A program made the position numbers and the translations under genes. The notes beneath the pieces are model-generated. The model was not told where the DNA came from and searched no databases. It saw only the letters and a list, made by a program, of their open reading frames with translations. Shown in pieces: positions 12,410-21,049 of a DNA stretch of 64,000 nucleotides; the stretch's first letter is position 1, and every line of letters starts with the position of its first letter. The DNA comes from an uncultured Clostridia bacterium (GTDB taxonomy: Bacteria; Bacillota; Clostridia; Saccharofermentanales; Saccharofermentanaceae), in the NCBI GenBank assembly GCA_946403085.1, contig CAMIYM010000013.1, positions 1 to 64,000 of the forward strand, in the 5' to 3' direction.

Positions 12410-12449
12410 ATCCTGGTCATGTACCGCACAAGCAATACATGACCAGGAT
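12410..12449 (-). terminator. Rho-independent-like terminator, 14-bp perfect stem
   Basis: atcctggtcatgta / tacatgaccaggat with 12-nt loop; followed on minus strand by ctttttgttgttt. Confidence 0.7.
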
Positions 12450-12831
12450 TATCTTTATCTTCTCTTCAAAACCCAAGCCCGTATCCCTGAACAGATCAGA
12501 AACAGGCTATTTGAAGCACTACTGTCGTTTGGGGTGGGACACTTGCTGTACTAATGGCTAGGCTAAAAAGGAAACTTTATGAGGTGACACGCATCAAACA
12601 AGATGAGGCGGAGCGGATCAAGCGGTTAGGTATCTATTACATGTGTATTGATGATCTTCCGCTGTAAAACCGCTCCTCACAATTAAGTAATGGGAGATAT
12701 CCAAATGGGTCAAGTCTTACGAAAGAAGTCTGCAATTTAACACTATTCGTATAAAATCTATATTGAATAACTTCAGCTTGAAAATATGCACTCTGCATTC
12801 TTTCAAGATCATACTTCTCCAATATCTTTAA

Positions 12832-14736
12832 TCAAGAAAACATCTCCTCTAAAAAGATAGATTTTTCTTTTTTCCAGCCAAAATAAGATTTTGCATATGT
12901 TAGATATAAAACTTTCTTGGCCCTTGTTATGGCAACAAAACAATTTCGTCTTTCTTCCTCCATCTCTGTGCTTTGCAAACCTTTTTTTAAGCTCTGAAAA
13001 GACGGAAGCTCATCATTCGCCATTCCTATTAATATGACATGATCAAACTCTTTGCCTTTTGATGCATGTATAGTTAAAAACTGCACGGCATCTTCACAAG
13101 GTTCCTCTTCCTTTGATACCATAGAGAATTCTTGTATATAGGTCGAAAGCAATATCTCTTCAAGATTATAGTTGTATCTCAAATGCCGCTGAAAATCTAT
13201 CCATACCTTTTTCTCTATTTCGTAGTTTTCTAACACTTGTTCTTTATTTGCAGCATCTTCTATCCTATCAATTCTTGACTCTGCCCATATAAAAGCATCA
13301 TCAATAAATCGAATAAAACTCTTTCCTTCAATCAAATTTAATGAAAAAGATTTTTCAAAATTCTCGTCTTCAAACATCCCCGCACATTTTGTTCTTAGCG
13401 CTTTTAACAAATCACCATCTGTTAGATCCGACTCTAGAATAACTTCCTCTTCATCAATATCAAAATCTAATCCTCCAGACAAAACGCCTACTATTTCTTT
13501 AAGAATTCTCTTATCTGTTCGATGATTCGAAAGCTTTAATGCCAAAAACAACCATAAAATATAAGGTGTCTCGAAATCTGATTTTCTTCTAGATTTTTCG
13601 CATTTAATACCAGCATTTTTTGTTTCTTGAAACGCTAGTTCTAATAATCTATTATTTCTTGCAAGAACACTTATTGTTTCTCTCGGTTTTTTCTCAAGTA
13701 TATGCTGTATTATTCTTGTTATAGTCTGCGCCTCCTCTTTCTCGTTTTCTAACTCATTGCAATAAATATGCGGATTATTATCCCCCAGCACCTTCATTGC
13801 CACTAATGGTTTTTTATTCTCTTCTCTACCCGAATTATGTGCTATTAAATTATTCGCACATTCAATAACCTCTTTGGGGCATCTAAAATTTTGATTCAGT
13901 TGTATTAATTCTGCTCCATACATTTCCTTGAATTGCAATATTCTACGATGATCGGCACCATTCCATCCATAAATGACTTGATCATCATCCGCAACAATAA
14001 AGATGTTATTATTAATGCTTCCACACATACTAGTCAATACCATATACTGTCCATAATTAGTATCTTGAAATTCATCAACATTAACATAGCGATACGTTTT
14101 TGCATAAATACGTGCTATCGCAGGTTTACTTTTAAACAGTCTGTATGTCAACATTATTAACATATTAAAATCCAATGTTGAATTATTCAGCATACGCTGG
14201 AAATATTCCATATATATCCATTTATAGGCCTTAGCATATTCTGTACGTGGCATGTTTTTTTCAACATCTTCTTCTGTGAAACAAAGCTTCATTTCAAAAT
14301 AAGAAATCATATTCAAAAGCTTTAGTTCATGTGACGGAAAACTAGTATCAATTTTCTTATAGTCGTTACATATATCTTCTATCACATCATTTAAATCATC
14401 ATTCGAACTATATATATCAAAATCAGATTTTACGCCCACATAGCTTCCATGATTTCTAAGCACTTCTGAACAAAAAGAATGAAAAGTTCCTATATATAGT
14501 CTGTGATTAACATCCTCGACACCATCTAAAATTCTCTCACTCATTTCTTGTGCTGCTTTGTTTGTAAAAGTAAGCGCCAAAATTCTAAAAGAATCATCTT
14601 CACTTTCCTGCAAAATTCTTCTTATTCGATCAGTCAAAACGGCCGTTTTACCTGACCCCGGGCCTGCCAATACTACAACAGGTCCATCATTCCACTGAAT
14701 CGCACACTTTTGAGATTCCGTATACTTTTTTTCCAA
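12832..14736 (-). CDS. gajB: UvrD-like superfamily 1 helicase, Gabija GajB
   Basis: QKCAIQWNDGPVVVLAGPGSGKTAVLTDRI, ILALTFTNKAAQEM, VDEFQDTNYGQY, FIVADDDQVIYGWNGAD, LNQNFRCP, FLTIHASKGKEFDHVILIG, RRNCFVAITRAKK; directly downstream of the OLD-TOPRIM gene. Confidence 0.88.
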   Translation of the reverse strand: MEKKYTESQKCAIQWNDGPVVVLAGPGSGKTAVLTDRIRRILQESEDDSFRILALTFTNKAAQEMSERILDGVEDVNHRLYIGTFHSFCSEVLRNHGSYVGVKSDFDIYSSNDDLNDVIEDICNDYKKIDTSFPSHELKLLNMISYFEMKLCFTEEDVEKNMPRTEYAKAYKWIYMEYFQRMLNNSTLDFNMLIMLTYRLFKSKPAIARIYAKTYRYVNVDEFQDTNYGQYMVLTSMCGSINNNIFIVADDDQVIYGWNGADHRRILQFKEMYGAELIQLNQNFRCPKEVIECANNLIAHNSGREENKKPLVAMKVLGDNNPHIYCNELENEKEEAQTITRIIQHILEKKPRETISVLARNNRLLELAFQETKNAGIKCEKSRRKSDFETPYILWLFLALKLSNHRTDKRILKEIVGVLSGGLDFDIDEEEVILESDLTDGDLLKALRTKCAGMFEDENFEKSFSLNLIEGKSFIRFIDDAFIWAESRIDRIEDAANKEQVLENYEIEKKVWIDFQRHLRYNYNLEEILLSTYIQEFSMVSKEEEPCEDAVQFLTIHASKGKEFDHVILIGMANDELPSFQSLKKGLQSTEMEEERRNCFVAITRAKKVLYLTYAKSYFGWKKEKSIFLEEMFS

Positions 14737-14742
14737 AACAAA

Positions 14743-16647
14743 TCACACCTTCCAAATTAGCTTTTTTATTACTTCAGGTATCTCATCTACTGAAAACCCT
14801 CTTTCATCCCAAAGATTCAACAGATTGTAAGCATTTTCAACTTTTCCATTTTGAATTAGTTTTACAACCTTCTTTTTATACTCGTCTGTTTCTCCTTCTT
14901 CCTTTAGTTTGCTAATGTCTTCAGAAATATTATCACCAAGAATGATTTCATAATCATTAAAAATAGAAGGTACATCAGCTAATTCATGTTCAAAGTCCGT
15001 ATTATTAGTGAGTAACAGTGTTTCTGCAACATCCTCTCTCTCATATCCACATTTTAGGATTTCTTTAATTGTTTTCTCACCCTGACCATCGTTATCTCCT
15101 AGTACAACCCATCCTATATTCAAAACCTTCGCTAGTTTAATAAACGCTCCCGCAGAACCATTACTTCGATACATAATTCCATTTATCCCATACTCATCAA
15201 AATCTTTTCCAAGCAATTTAGCAAAATATGGAATAACTACATCCTCACTTTGGCCTTCATATAAAAACCATTTTCTTGCGAACAGAATATCGCCCCTATT
15301 TCTTTGAATATACATATTTAGATTACATAATTCTGTTTTATCAAAAATCATATATGCATCTTCCAAAATCCCATCAATATTTGGCACTATATCTTTGCAA
15401 CAGCCTTTTAATGCGTTAGCTAATTGTTTATTTATCGGTTTTGTAATTGTAACCGTTTTCTCTTCTTCATTTAGATTAACTACTTTATCATAAGCTCTTG
15501 CAACACTCTTTAACCCCTCATTTATGTTGTCCACCTCAAAACAGAAATGATCACATATTCCAAAAACTTGAGTTTCTCCATTTTCCTTCTTTATATATCT
15601 GATGTTTCGTATATCAGCATTTTGTATAAAATAAGGGGAATGTGTTGTAATTATTTTCTGACAATCCATTTCCTCTATCGATTTTTGAAGTGCTCTAGTT
15701 GCCTGAGGATGTAAGTGCGCTTCTGGCTCTTCAAGTGTAAGAATTGCTTCGGCTGAATCTGTACTAATCTCCTTAAGCAAAATATTTATATATGCTTTAA
15801 ATAACAAAATTGCCGTAACACTTTGTGTTCCCTGTCCATGCTTTTCTAAAGGAAAATCCATCTGCGCTGTTCCATTATTCAATACAACTTGGGCTTTAGA
15901 TAATAAATCCCAGGTTTTAATAGGCACTGCATTTATTGATACTAAGTCATGAGCTTCGCCTTCAAAATCCATCACATTTTGAATCTTCTGTAATTCATCA
16001 ACAAGCTTCGTTAGATTTTCATCGTTGGATATAATATTCGTATTTAGTTGTTTTATCTGTTCTTGGATAGCATTCAACTCAGCTTGTGGAATCGCTGCTT
16101 TCTTCATAAATCTTCCCCATAACGGAGATTTCGAACTGAATGTATCTTTTATCTCTCTTAACGCTTGTAAATAAAAAACCGGAGTTAACATAATAAACTT
16201 GTTAACTAAATTTTGAACTCTTCCTGTAATAGGTTCGAATTCACTATTTAAAAATATCGTACTTGCTTCAATGTAAGACGTAACTTCATTGTAGGTCGCT
16301 GACGTTTGTAAAATTATAGATGCCTTCTCGCCATCGAGATACTGAAGTGCGTCAATAAAAGTGTCGCTAATATACCCCTCCCATTCATCTATTTCTCTTT
16401 CCTCAAAGATTAGTATTATTTTTATACCGTCTGAATCCTTAGGCGATGCCATTTCTGAGTCCATATAAAAATCATAATCATCAAATACAGTTCTCGTTCC
16501 TTGACGAGATAGTCCATTTCTAATTGCATCTAATAAAGCTGTTTTTCCCGCATTATTCTCGCCAATTAATACGGTCGATTCGTCAAGTTTAATATTGACA
16601 TCCCTTAGGCTACGAAAATTTTTAACTCTTACTTCCTTCAAGAACAT
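14743..16647 (-). CDS. gajA: OLD-family ATPase/TOPRIM endonuclease, Gabija GajA
   Basis: LKEVRVKNFRSLRDVNIKLDESTVLIGENNAGKTALLDAI; LTLEEPEAHLHPQATRALQKSI; IITTHSPYFIQNA; TOPRIM-like ...LYEGQSEDVVIPYFAKLL...WVVLGDNDGQG; 6 nt from the UvrD gene. Confidence 0.88.
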   Translation of the reverse strand: MFLKEVRVKNFRSLRDVNIKLDESTVLIGENNAGKTALLDAIRNGLSRQGTRTVFDDYDFYMDSEMASPKDSDGIKIILIFEEREIDEWEGYISDTFIDALQYLDGEKASIILQTSATYNEVTSYIEASTIFLNSEFEPITGRVQNLVNKFIMLTPVFYLQALREIKDTFSSKSPLWGRFMKKAAIPQAELNAIQEQIKQLNTNIISNDENLTKLVDELQKIQNVMDFEGEAHDLVSINAVPIKTWDLLSKAQVVLNNGTAQMDFPLEKHGQGTQSVTAILLFKAYINILLKEISTDSAEAILTLEEPEAHLHPQATRALQKSIEEMDCQKIITTHSPYFIQNADIRNIRYIKKENGETQVFGICDHFCFEVDNINEGLKSVARAYDKVVNLNEEEKTVTITKPINKQLANALKGCCKDIVPNIDGILEDAYMIFDKTELCNLNMYIQRNRGDILFARKWFLYEGQSEDVVIPYFAKLLGKDFDEYGINGIMYRSNGSAGAFIKLAKVLNIGWVVLGDNDGQGEKTIKEILKCGYEREDVAETLLLTNNTDFEHELADVPSIFNDYEIILGDNISEDISKLKEEGETDEYKKKVVKLIQNGKVENAYNLLNLWDERGFSVDEIPEVIKKLIWKV

Positions 16648-16812
16648 TGCTATTCATTTCCCATTACTGTTTTTTATACTAAGGGATTATTCCCCCAGTT
16701 AAGATTATTATACCATCTGGGTAAAGATCTCTTGATATCTTTTTTGAGCTTCAGATCCACTTTTCTATTAGGGCTCTAATCCTGTCTCCAAAATATATGA
16801 GTTCGAAATTTA

Positions 16813-16830
16813 GTGGCTTTTTGGTGGCTT
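16813..16830 (+). repeat. Short direct repeat gtggctttttggtggctt, copy 3
   Basis: One mismatch with copy 2 (8694-8711). Confidence 0.8.
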
Positions 16831-16835
16831 TAAAA

Positions 16836-16867
16836 ACGAAAACGCCCTATTTACGGGCGTTTCCAGG
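16836..16867 (+). repeat. Copy R of the ~32-bp repeat; contains perfect hairpin acgccct-atttac-gggcgt
   Basis: acgaaaacgccctatttacgggcgtttccagga; compare 8306-8337. Confidence 0.6.
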
Positions 16868-16990
16868 ATTATTTCATTATTCGAGTTCGTCTAGGGTAAC
16901 AACATATTGTGTTACACGCTTTGCTGTGCTACAAGATATTGGAAATATTTTATCAGGAATTGAAGGAAATAACCATATTATTTCTGTTTT

Positions 16991-17019
16991 CTTATCCCAG
17001 ATTTATCCGTGGGATAAGA
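16991..17019 (+). repeat. Palindrome-containing direct repeat, left copy (cttatcccagatttatccgtgggataag)
   Basis: 26/27 identity with 31719-31745; 9-bp inverted arms cttatccca/tgggataag. Confidence 0.85.
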
Positions 17020-17065
17020 AACATTCAGCGGATGTTTACAGCTGTTTCACGGGTATTATACCACA

Positions 17066-17111
17066 TTTTATTTGGTCTTTATTTGGTCATTTATTTGGTC
17101 ATTATTGGATC
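17066..17111. repeat. 11-12-bp-periodic tandem repeat (tttggtc units)
   Basis: tttggtc at 17071, 17082, 17094 and degenerate ttggatc at 17105; minus-strand frame reads NDQINDQIKTK*. Confidence 0.75.
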
Positions 17112-17409
17112 AAACATGAATTCATTTGCAAACTGTGTATTAATTCGCATGATTTACCATCTTATCCATCTCTTTTTAAACGAGTTCGTATGCTTGTTGA
17201 GATATGCACTTACTGCCACTGCTGAGCCGCGTGTTAATTATACAGGCATAAAGGACCTCTTATCATCAATATAGAATATTCTATTTGTTTCGTATGGGAA
17301 AAACCATAGCCTTCCGTTACCTGAAGTTATAATTATCTTCCTTGTCTCATACTATACCGTATGATGATTCCTTCCCGATATTTTTGTCCACCTCCATCCT
17401 CATGCTCTC

Positions 17410-17607
17410 TCAAACAGTCATAATTATAATCTTGAGGTCTCTCACCCAGCGGCAGACAGTATTCACATCTATTCCCATTTCTTTTGCTGTCTTCGTTGCT
17501 GATTTTCCTGTTTCAAGGATGAATGCTGCGATTTGTTCTTTCATCTCTTTTGAGTACTTTTCGTTTCTTCTTGCCATTTCCATTTCCTTTCTAGATGCAT
17601 ATGGCAT
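17410..17607 (-). pseudogene. IS3-family OrfA-type transposase fragment
   Basis: MARRNEKYSKEMKEQIAAFILETGKSATKTAKEMGIDVNTVCRWVRD is an IS3 OrfA HTH; the C-terminus is lost and no OrfB follows. Confidence 0.7.
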
Positions 17608-17773
17608 TATATACGACTATACATTTTTCGCCGCAGTCCAAATCTGCTGCTTTGGCAACCTTCAACCATGGCATTCCACTTTTTGTGTATTTAATTACAT
17701 ATTCGAGTAGTTTTCAGAAGCGTATTCTGCCAAACTTTTGGCAGAACTCAAGAATTTGAGCTTTTGGCTATTA

Positions 17774-18616
17774 TCAGTTTGCTTTTCCACCAGTACGTTG
17801 AATAACATCTGCAATATATGGTAAATCTTGTTTTCCAAAGGCAAAACCAAATGTATATATATCCGTAATATTTTTATTTACATTCCTTAAAAACGAACTA
17901 TTAAACGAAATGTTTGATTTTGGATCCTTTCTTAATAATCTTATCGCATCTTCAAGTATCGATTTTACACTTGGTCAATCAAAATCGTTGTCAATTTCAT
18001 GTGTTTCATCCGAATGGCCTATAATTAAACGATCCATAATATTTTGTCTGCTTCCGTGAATATAGCATATTTGGTGTCTTGATATTCCATATATCGATTC
18101 AAGTGTTTCAGTATTATTAAAATTGATGAATAATGCATCTGAAGTGAAATGATCACTAATCTTTACTTTGCCGCATGGAGTACCAATATCAACAGACTTT
18201 ATCCAATCACTGAAATAATCCGGAATCTTTGTCATAGCGTCAAGTATAAGAGTTGCGTTATTTACACAAACATCATCATACCTTGAAGGATTCTCAAATG
18301 CTTCACCAGGTTCAAGCACTTCTGATACAATACTTTCAAACTTACTAGCAATTGGTAGCTTAGACAGAGAATCTTCGAATGTATTCCATCTATAATCCAA
18401 TGATATATTGTTATCAAACAATTCTTTAAGAAAACAAAGACCTGTCTTATAATTCGTCTCACCATCTTGATCTGTAATAAAATAACCAAGAGGTAAAGTA
18501 TCCGTCGGAGATGGATCATCAAGCAAATTCTCAATCCACTCCTTAAAACAAGAATATTGAGTTTTAAAACCATGAGCTATATCAAATCCATTGCCAATAA
18601 TGAATAGATTCTTCAT
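17774..18616 (-). pseudogene. AbiH-family abortive-infection protein interrupted by in-frame TGA at 17975-17977
   Basis: MKNLFIIGNGFDIAHGFKTQYSCFKEWI (AbiH N-terminus). After the TGA the same frame continues PSVKSILEDAIRLLRKDPKSNISFNSSFLRNVNKNITDIYTFGFAFGKQDLPYIADVIQRTGGKAN* to 17774. Confidence 0.8.
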
Positions 18617-18696
18617 GTAGAAACTCCCTTAGTCGATATATTAGAGAACCATTAATTAATACAGATATAAGATTTCTTTTTCCTAGAACAAATTTA

Positions 18697-19626
18697 TCAA
18701 TATCTTGTCCTTACCAACACATTATTCGAATCTTGTTTACTCTCCGCCGCATACCGTATCTTCCCTTCATCAATCAATTCCTCAACACAGCTCCTGAATG
18801 TTTTTGATGCATTGCCGGAATAACCTAATCTTTTGTATAACTCATTGGTCGATACACTTTCAACAGATAGCGCATCCAGTATTAATTTTTTTATCTGTTC
18901 TTTTGTTCTACGCTTTGGTACCGTTTTGTCAACAGTAGATACAGAAATATTATTTATATTTTTTTCATTCAAAAACGCTTCATGTATCGGAATGATTACA
19001 GAGAAGAATGATCGATTTTCATCGGTAAGGAGCAACGGCAACGGAGAACCATTTTCTTTTATTGCTCTTATAGCAGTCGGAATACCGGTATTTCTGCCTT
19101 CTACAAGGTGTAACTCTTTGAGGAAATCGCCGATTCTTCTATTTCTGTATCTTCTTGTTCTCATCTGATAATTGCGGATATCATCATCTGTGATAGATCT
19201 GTCAGGTCCAGGTGTGCTTGTAATCTCAATCTTATCTGCTTCTATTCTTACTGTAACCGGTTCATGGAGCTGATAAGACTTATGATAAATAGCATTAGAT
19301 AAGAATTCCTCGATCGCCTCATAACTGTAGTTCTTAACTCTTACAGCTTCAGCTTGTCCAGCAATCTTAAATATCTTCTCAGCAATTATATTGTTCTTTA
19401 TGTAACTGAGTGCATCCCGCAGCTGTTCATCTATCGGCCCAGCGAAAATGCGTTCTACCATTCCCTGACCTGTTGGATCAGGAATATTAAGTACTTCTAT
19501 CCGGCTATACGGAAAAAACGCTTCCGGATAATCATTAAAGAACAGCAAGCCAACATTCAACGATATTCTCTGTTTATAATTTCTCAATTGTGATAGGAAT
19601 TGCCCTGTTCTGTCTCCTATAAGCAT
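18697..19626 (-). CDS. Truncated AlbA_2/HATPase-type protein (ATPase-like and wHTH parts only)
   Basis: VGLLFFNDYPEAFFPYSRIEV...YSYEAIEEFLSNAIYHKSYQLHEPVTVRI...GRNTGIPTAIRAIKENGSP; no AlbA_2 domain. Confidence 0.75.
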   Translation of the reverse strand: MLIGDRTGQFLSQLRNYKQRISLNVGLLFFNDYPEAFFPYSRIEVLNIPDPTGQGMVERIFAGPIDEQLRDALSYIKNNIIAEKIFKIAGQAEAVRVKNYSYEAIEEFLSNAIYHKSYQLHEPVTVRIEADKIEITSTPGPDRSITDDDIRNYQMRTRRYRNRRIGDFLKELHLVEGRNTGIPTAIRAIKENGSPLPLLLTDENRSFFSVIIPIHEAFLNEKNINNISVSTVDKTVPKRRTKEQIKKLILDALSVESVSTNELYKRLGYSGNASKTFRSCVEELIDEGKIRYAAESKQDSNNVLVRTRY

Positions 19627-19657
19627 ACGACTTTACTTACGACTTAGCTTGCGACTT
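19626..19657. repeat. Three direct repeats TACGACTT/TACGACTT/TGCGACTT at exact 12-bp period, overlapping the start codon of the truncated gene
   Basis: Positions 19626, 19638, 19650. Confidence 0.85.
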
Positions 19658-19744
19658 AATTATATGGTCGTAAGTGATTTGAGTCAAATACAGCAATCGT
19701 GAATGTATAAAAGAACACTTTGATGTGCGTAGAAACAGAATACC

Positions 19745-20953
19745 TTATAATTCCTTTTGATTAATTCTATCTATCAGCTCTTTTAGATCACGTCCTTTGT
19801 TAATGCCAAGTGATAGATCATATTCTAGACGCATCTTATCTACTTCAAGAGAATAATTGTCTTCATTACTTATATCACCAAACATAACAGGAGAACACAC
19901 TATTCTATTTCTGTCTAATGAAGAAATACTTATTCCATCTAAATCATTCTCAACATATATCCCTTTACCACCTATAATGCTTATGCAACCATAATACCTT
20001 TGTCGTCCAAAAAGAGAAATCATTTCATCACGATATCCTTGTGTAACTGATTCGATGTTATTCCATATGCTTTTATAGGACAAATACCATTTCCCTCTAT
20101 AATCATTTTTGTATTTTTCTAGGGGCATAAAATACTCTGCAATCCCATTATTATATAATGTTGCTGAATCATCAGAATATGAATCTGTTCCATATCTTAA
20201 TCCATCAACACATGGGATAGATAACTGACTAAGTATGTTTGTCATCATAAACACCTTACCCAAGTTATGACCTGTTTTTTTCTCAAAGAGAAATAACTGC
20301 TTTTTTTCTTCTAAAAATGATTCAGGAATTAGATGAAAAATAACAAAACCTTTATTGCTATAATCGATTTCATTGGAAAAATAGTTTATTCTTCCAACTC
20401 GATAATTATATATTTCTTCTTCTAAAACTCTAGCTTTAAGGTACATGCTTCTTAACTCTGTATAACTGATCGGATTATTACCATTACCATTTCGTTTATA
20501 TATGATGTAGTACTTTTGATCCACAATGAATATATAAGGAGCATAGTAGTCATTTGAAATAAATATTAAAATAATATAATCATTACTCTCTAGTGGTATT
20601 GTTTTAATTGTTACTGTCGGAGCCTTTGGCATAATTGAGCTCAGTTTATTGCGTAGCTCAAGTTCAAATTTGTCTGTATCATCAATTCGAACACCTTTTA
20701 TCTCTACAGGTATTCCTTGTTCTTCTCGAATACCATAAATAAGGAACCCACCTTCAGCATTTGCAAATGAACATATATCTTTACGAAATTCATTAATCTT
20801 AGCCGTTTTGGTTTCTGTATCTGAATTAATAAAAGAGAATGTTTCTTTATAGTCAATATACTGACTTTCACGATAACTTGGATCATTCAAAATTGATCTA
20901 AAGTCCTCTTCTTCACAATCCAAAATCGATTTATCATTAATCTTGATATGCAT
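19745..20953 (-). CDS. Schlafen-like AlbA_2 domain protein
   Basis: ESQYIDYKETFSFINSDTETKTAKINEFRKDICSFANAEGGFLIYGIREEQGIPVEIKGV. Confidence 0.85.
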   Translation of the reverse strand: MHIKINDKSILDCEEEDFRSILNDPSYRESQYIDYKETFSFINSDTETKTAKINEFRKDICSFANAEGGFLIYGIREEQGIPVEIKGVRIDDTDKFELELRNKLSSIMPKAPTVTIKTIPLESNDYIILIFISNDYYAPYIFIVDQKYYIIYKRNGNGNNPISYTELRSMYLKARVLEEEIYNYRVGRINYFSNEIDYSNKGFVIFHLIPESFLEEKKQLFLFEKKTGHNLGKVFMMTNILSQLSIPCVDGLRYGTDSYSDDSATLYNNGIAEYFMPLEKYKNDYRGKWYLSYKSIWNNIESVTQGYRDEMISLFGRQRYYGCISIIGGKGIYVENDLDGISISSLDRNRIVCSPVMFGDISNEDNYSLEVDKMRLEYDLSLGINKGRDLKELIDRINQKEL

Positions 20954-21049
20954 CTAAGAACTCCTCTTTGCTATTCATTACGTATAATATATTAAATTCA
21001 GCAATTGGCATACAATATACATCACCATCGCATACTAAACTAATTCATA

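Noticed and set aside
12637-12822. 61-aa minus ORF next to gajB
   Set aside because: No family recognisable, weak start; left as unassigned.
16797-17274. Overlapping + strand ORFs of 142 and 121 aa
   Set aside because: Two frames over repeat-rich junction DNA containing hairpins and att-like repeats; no recognisable domain.
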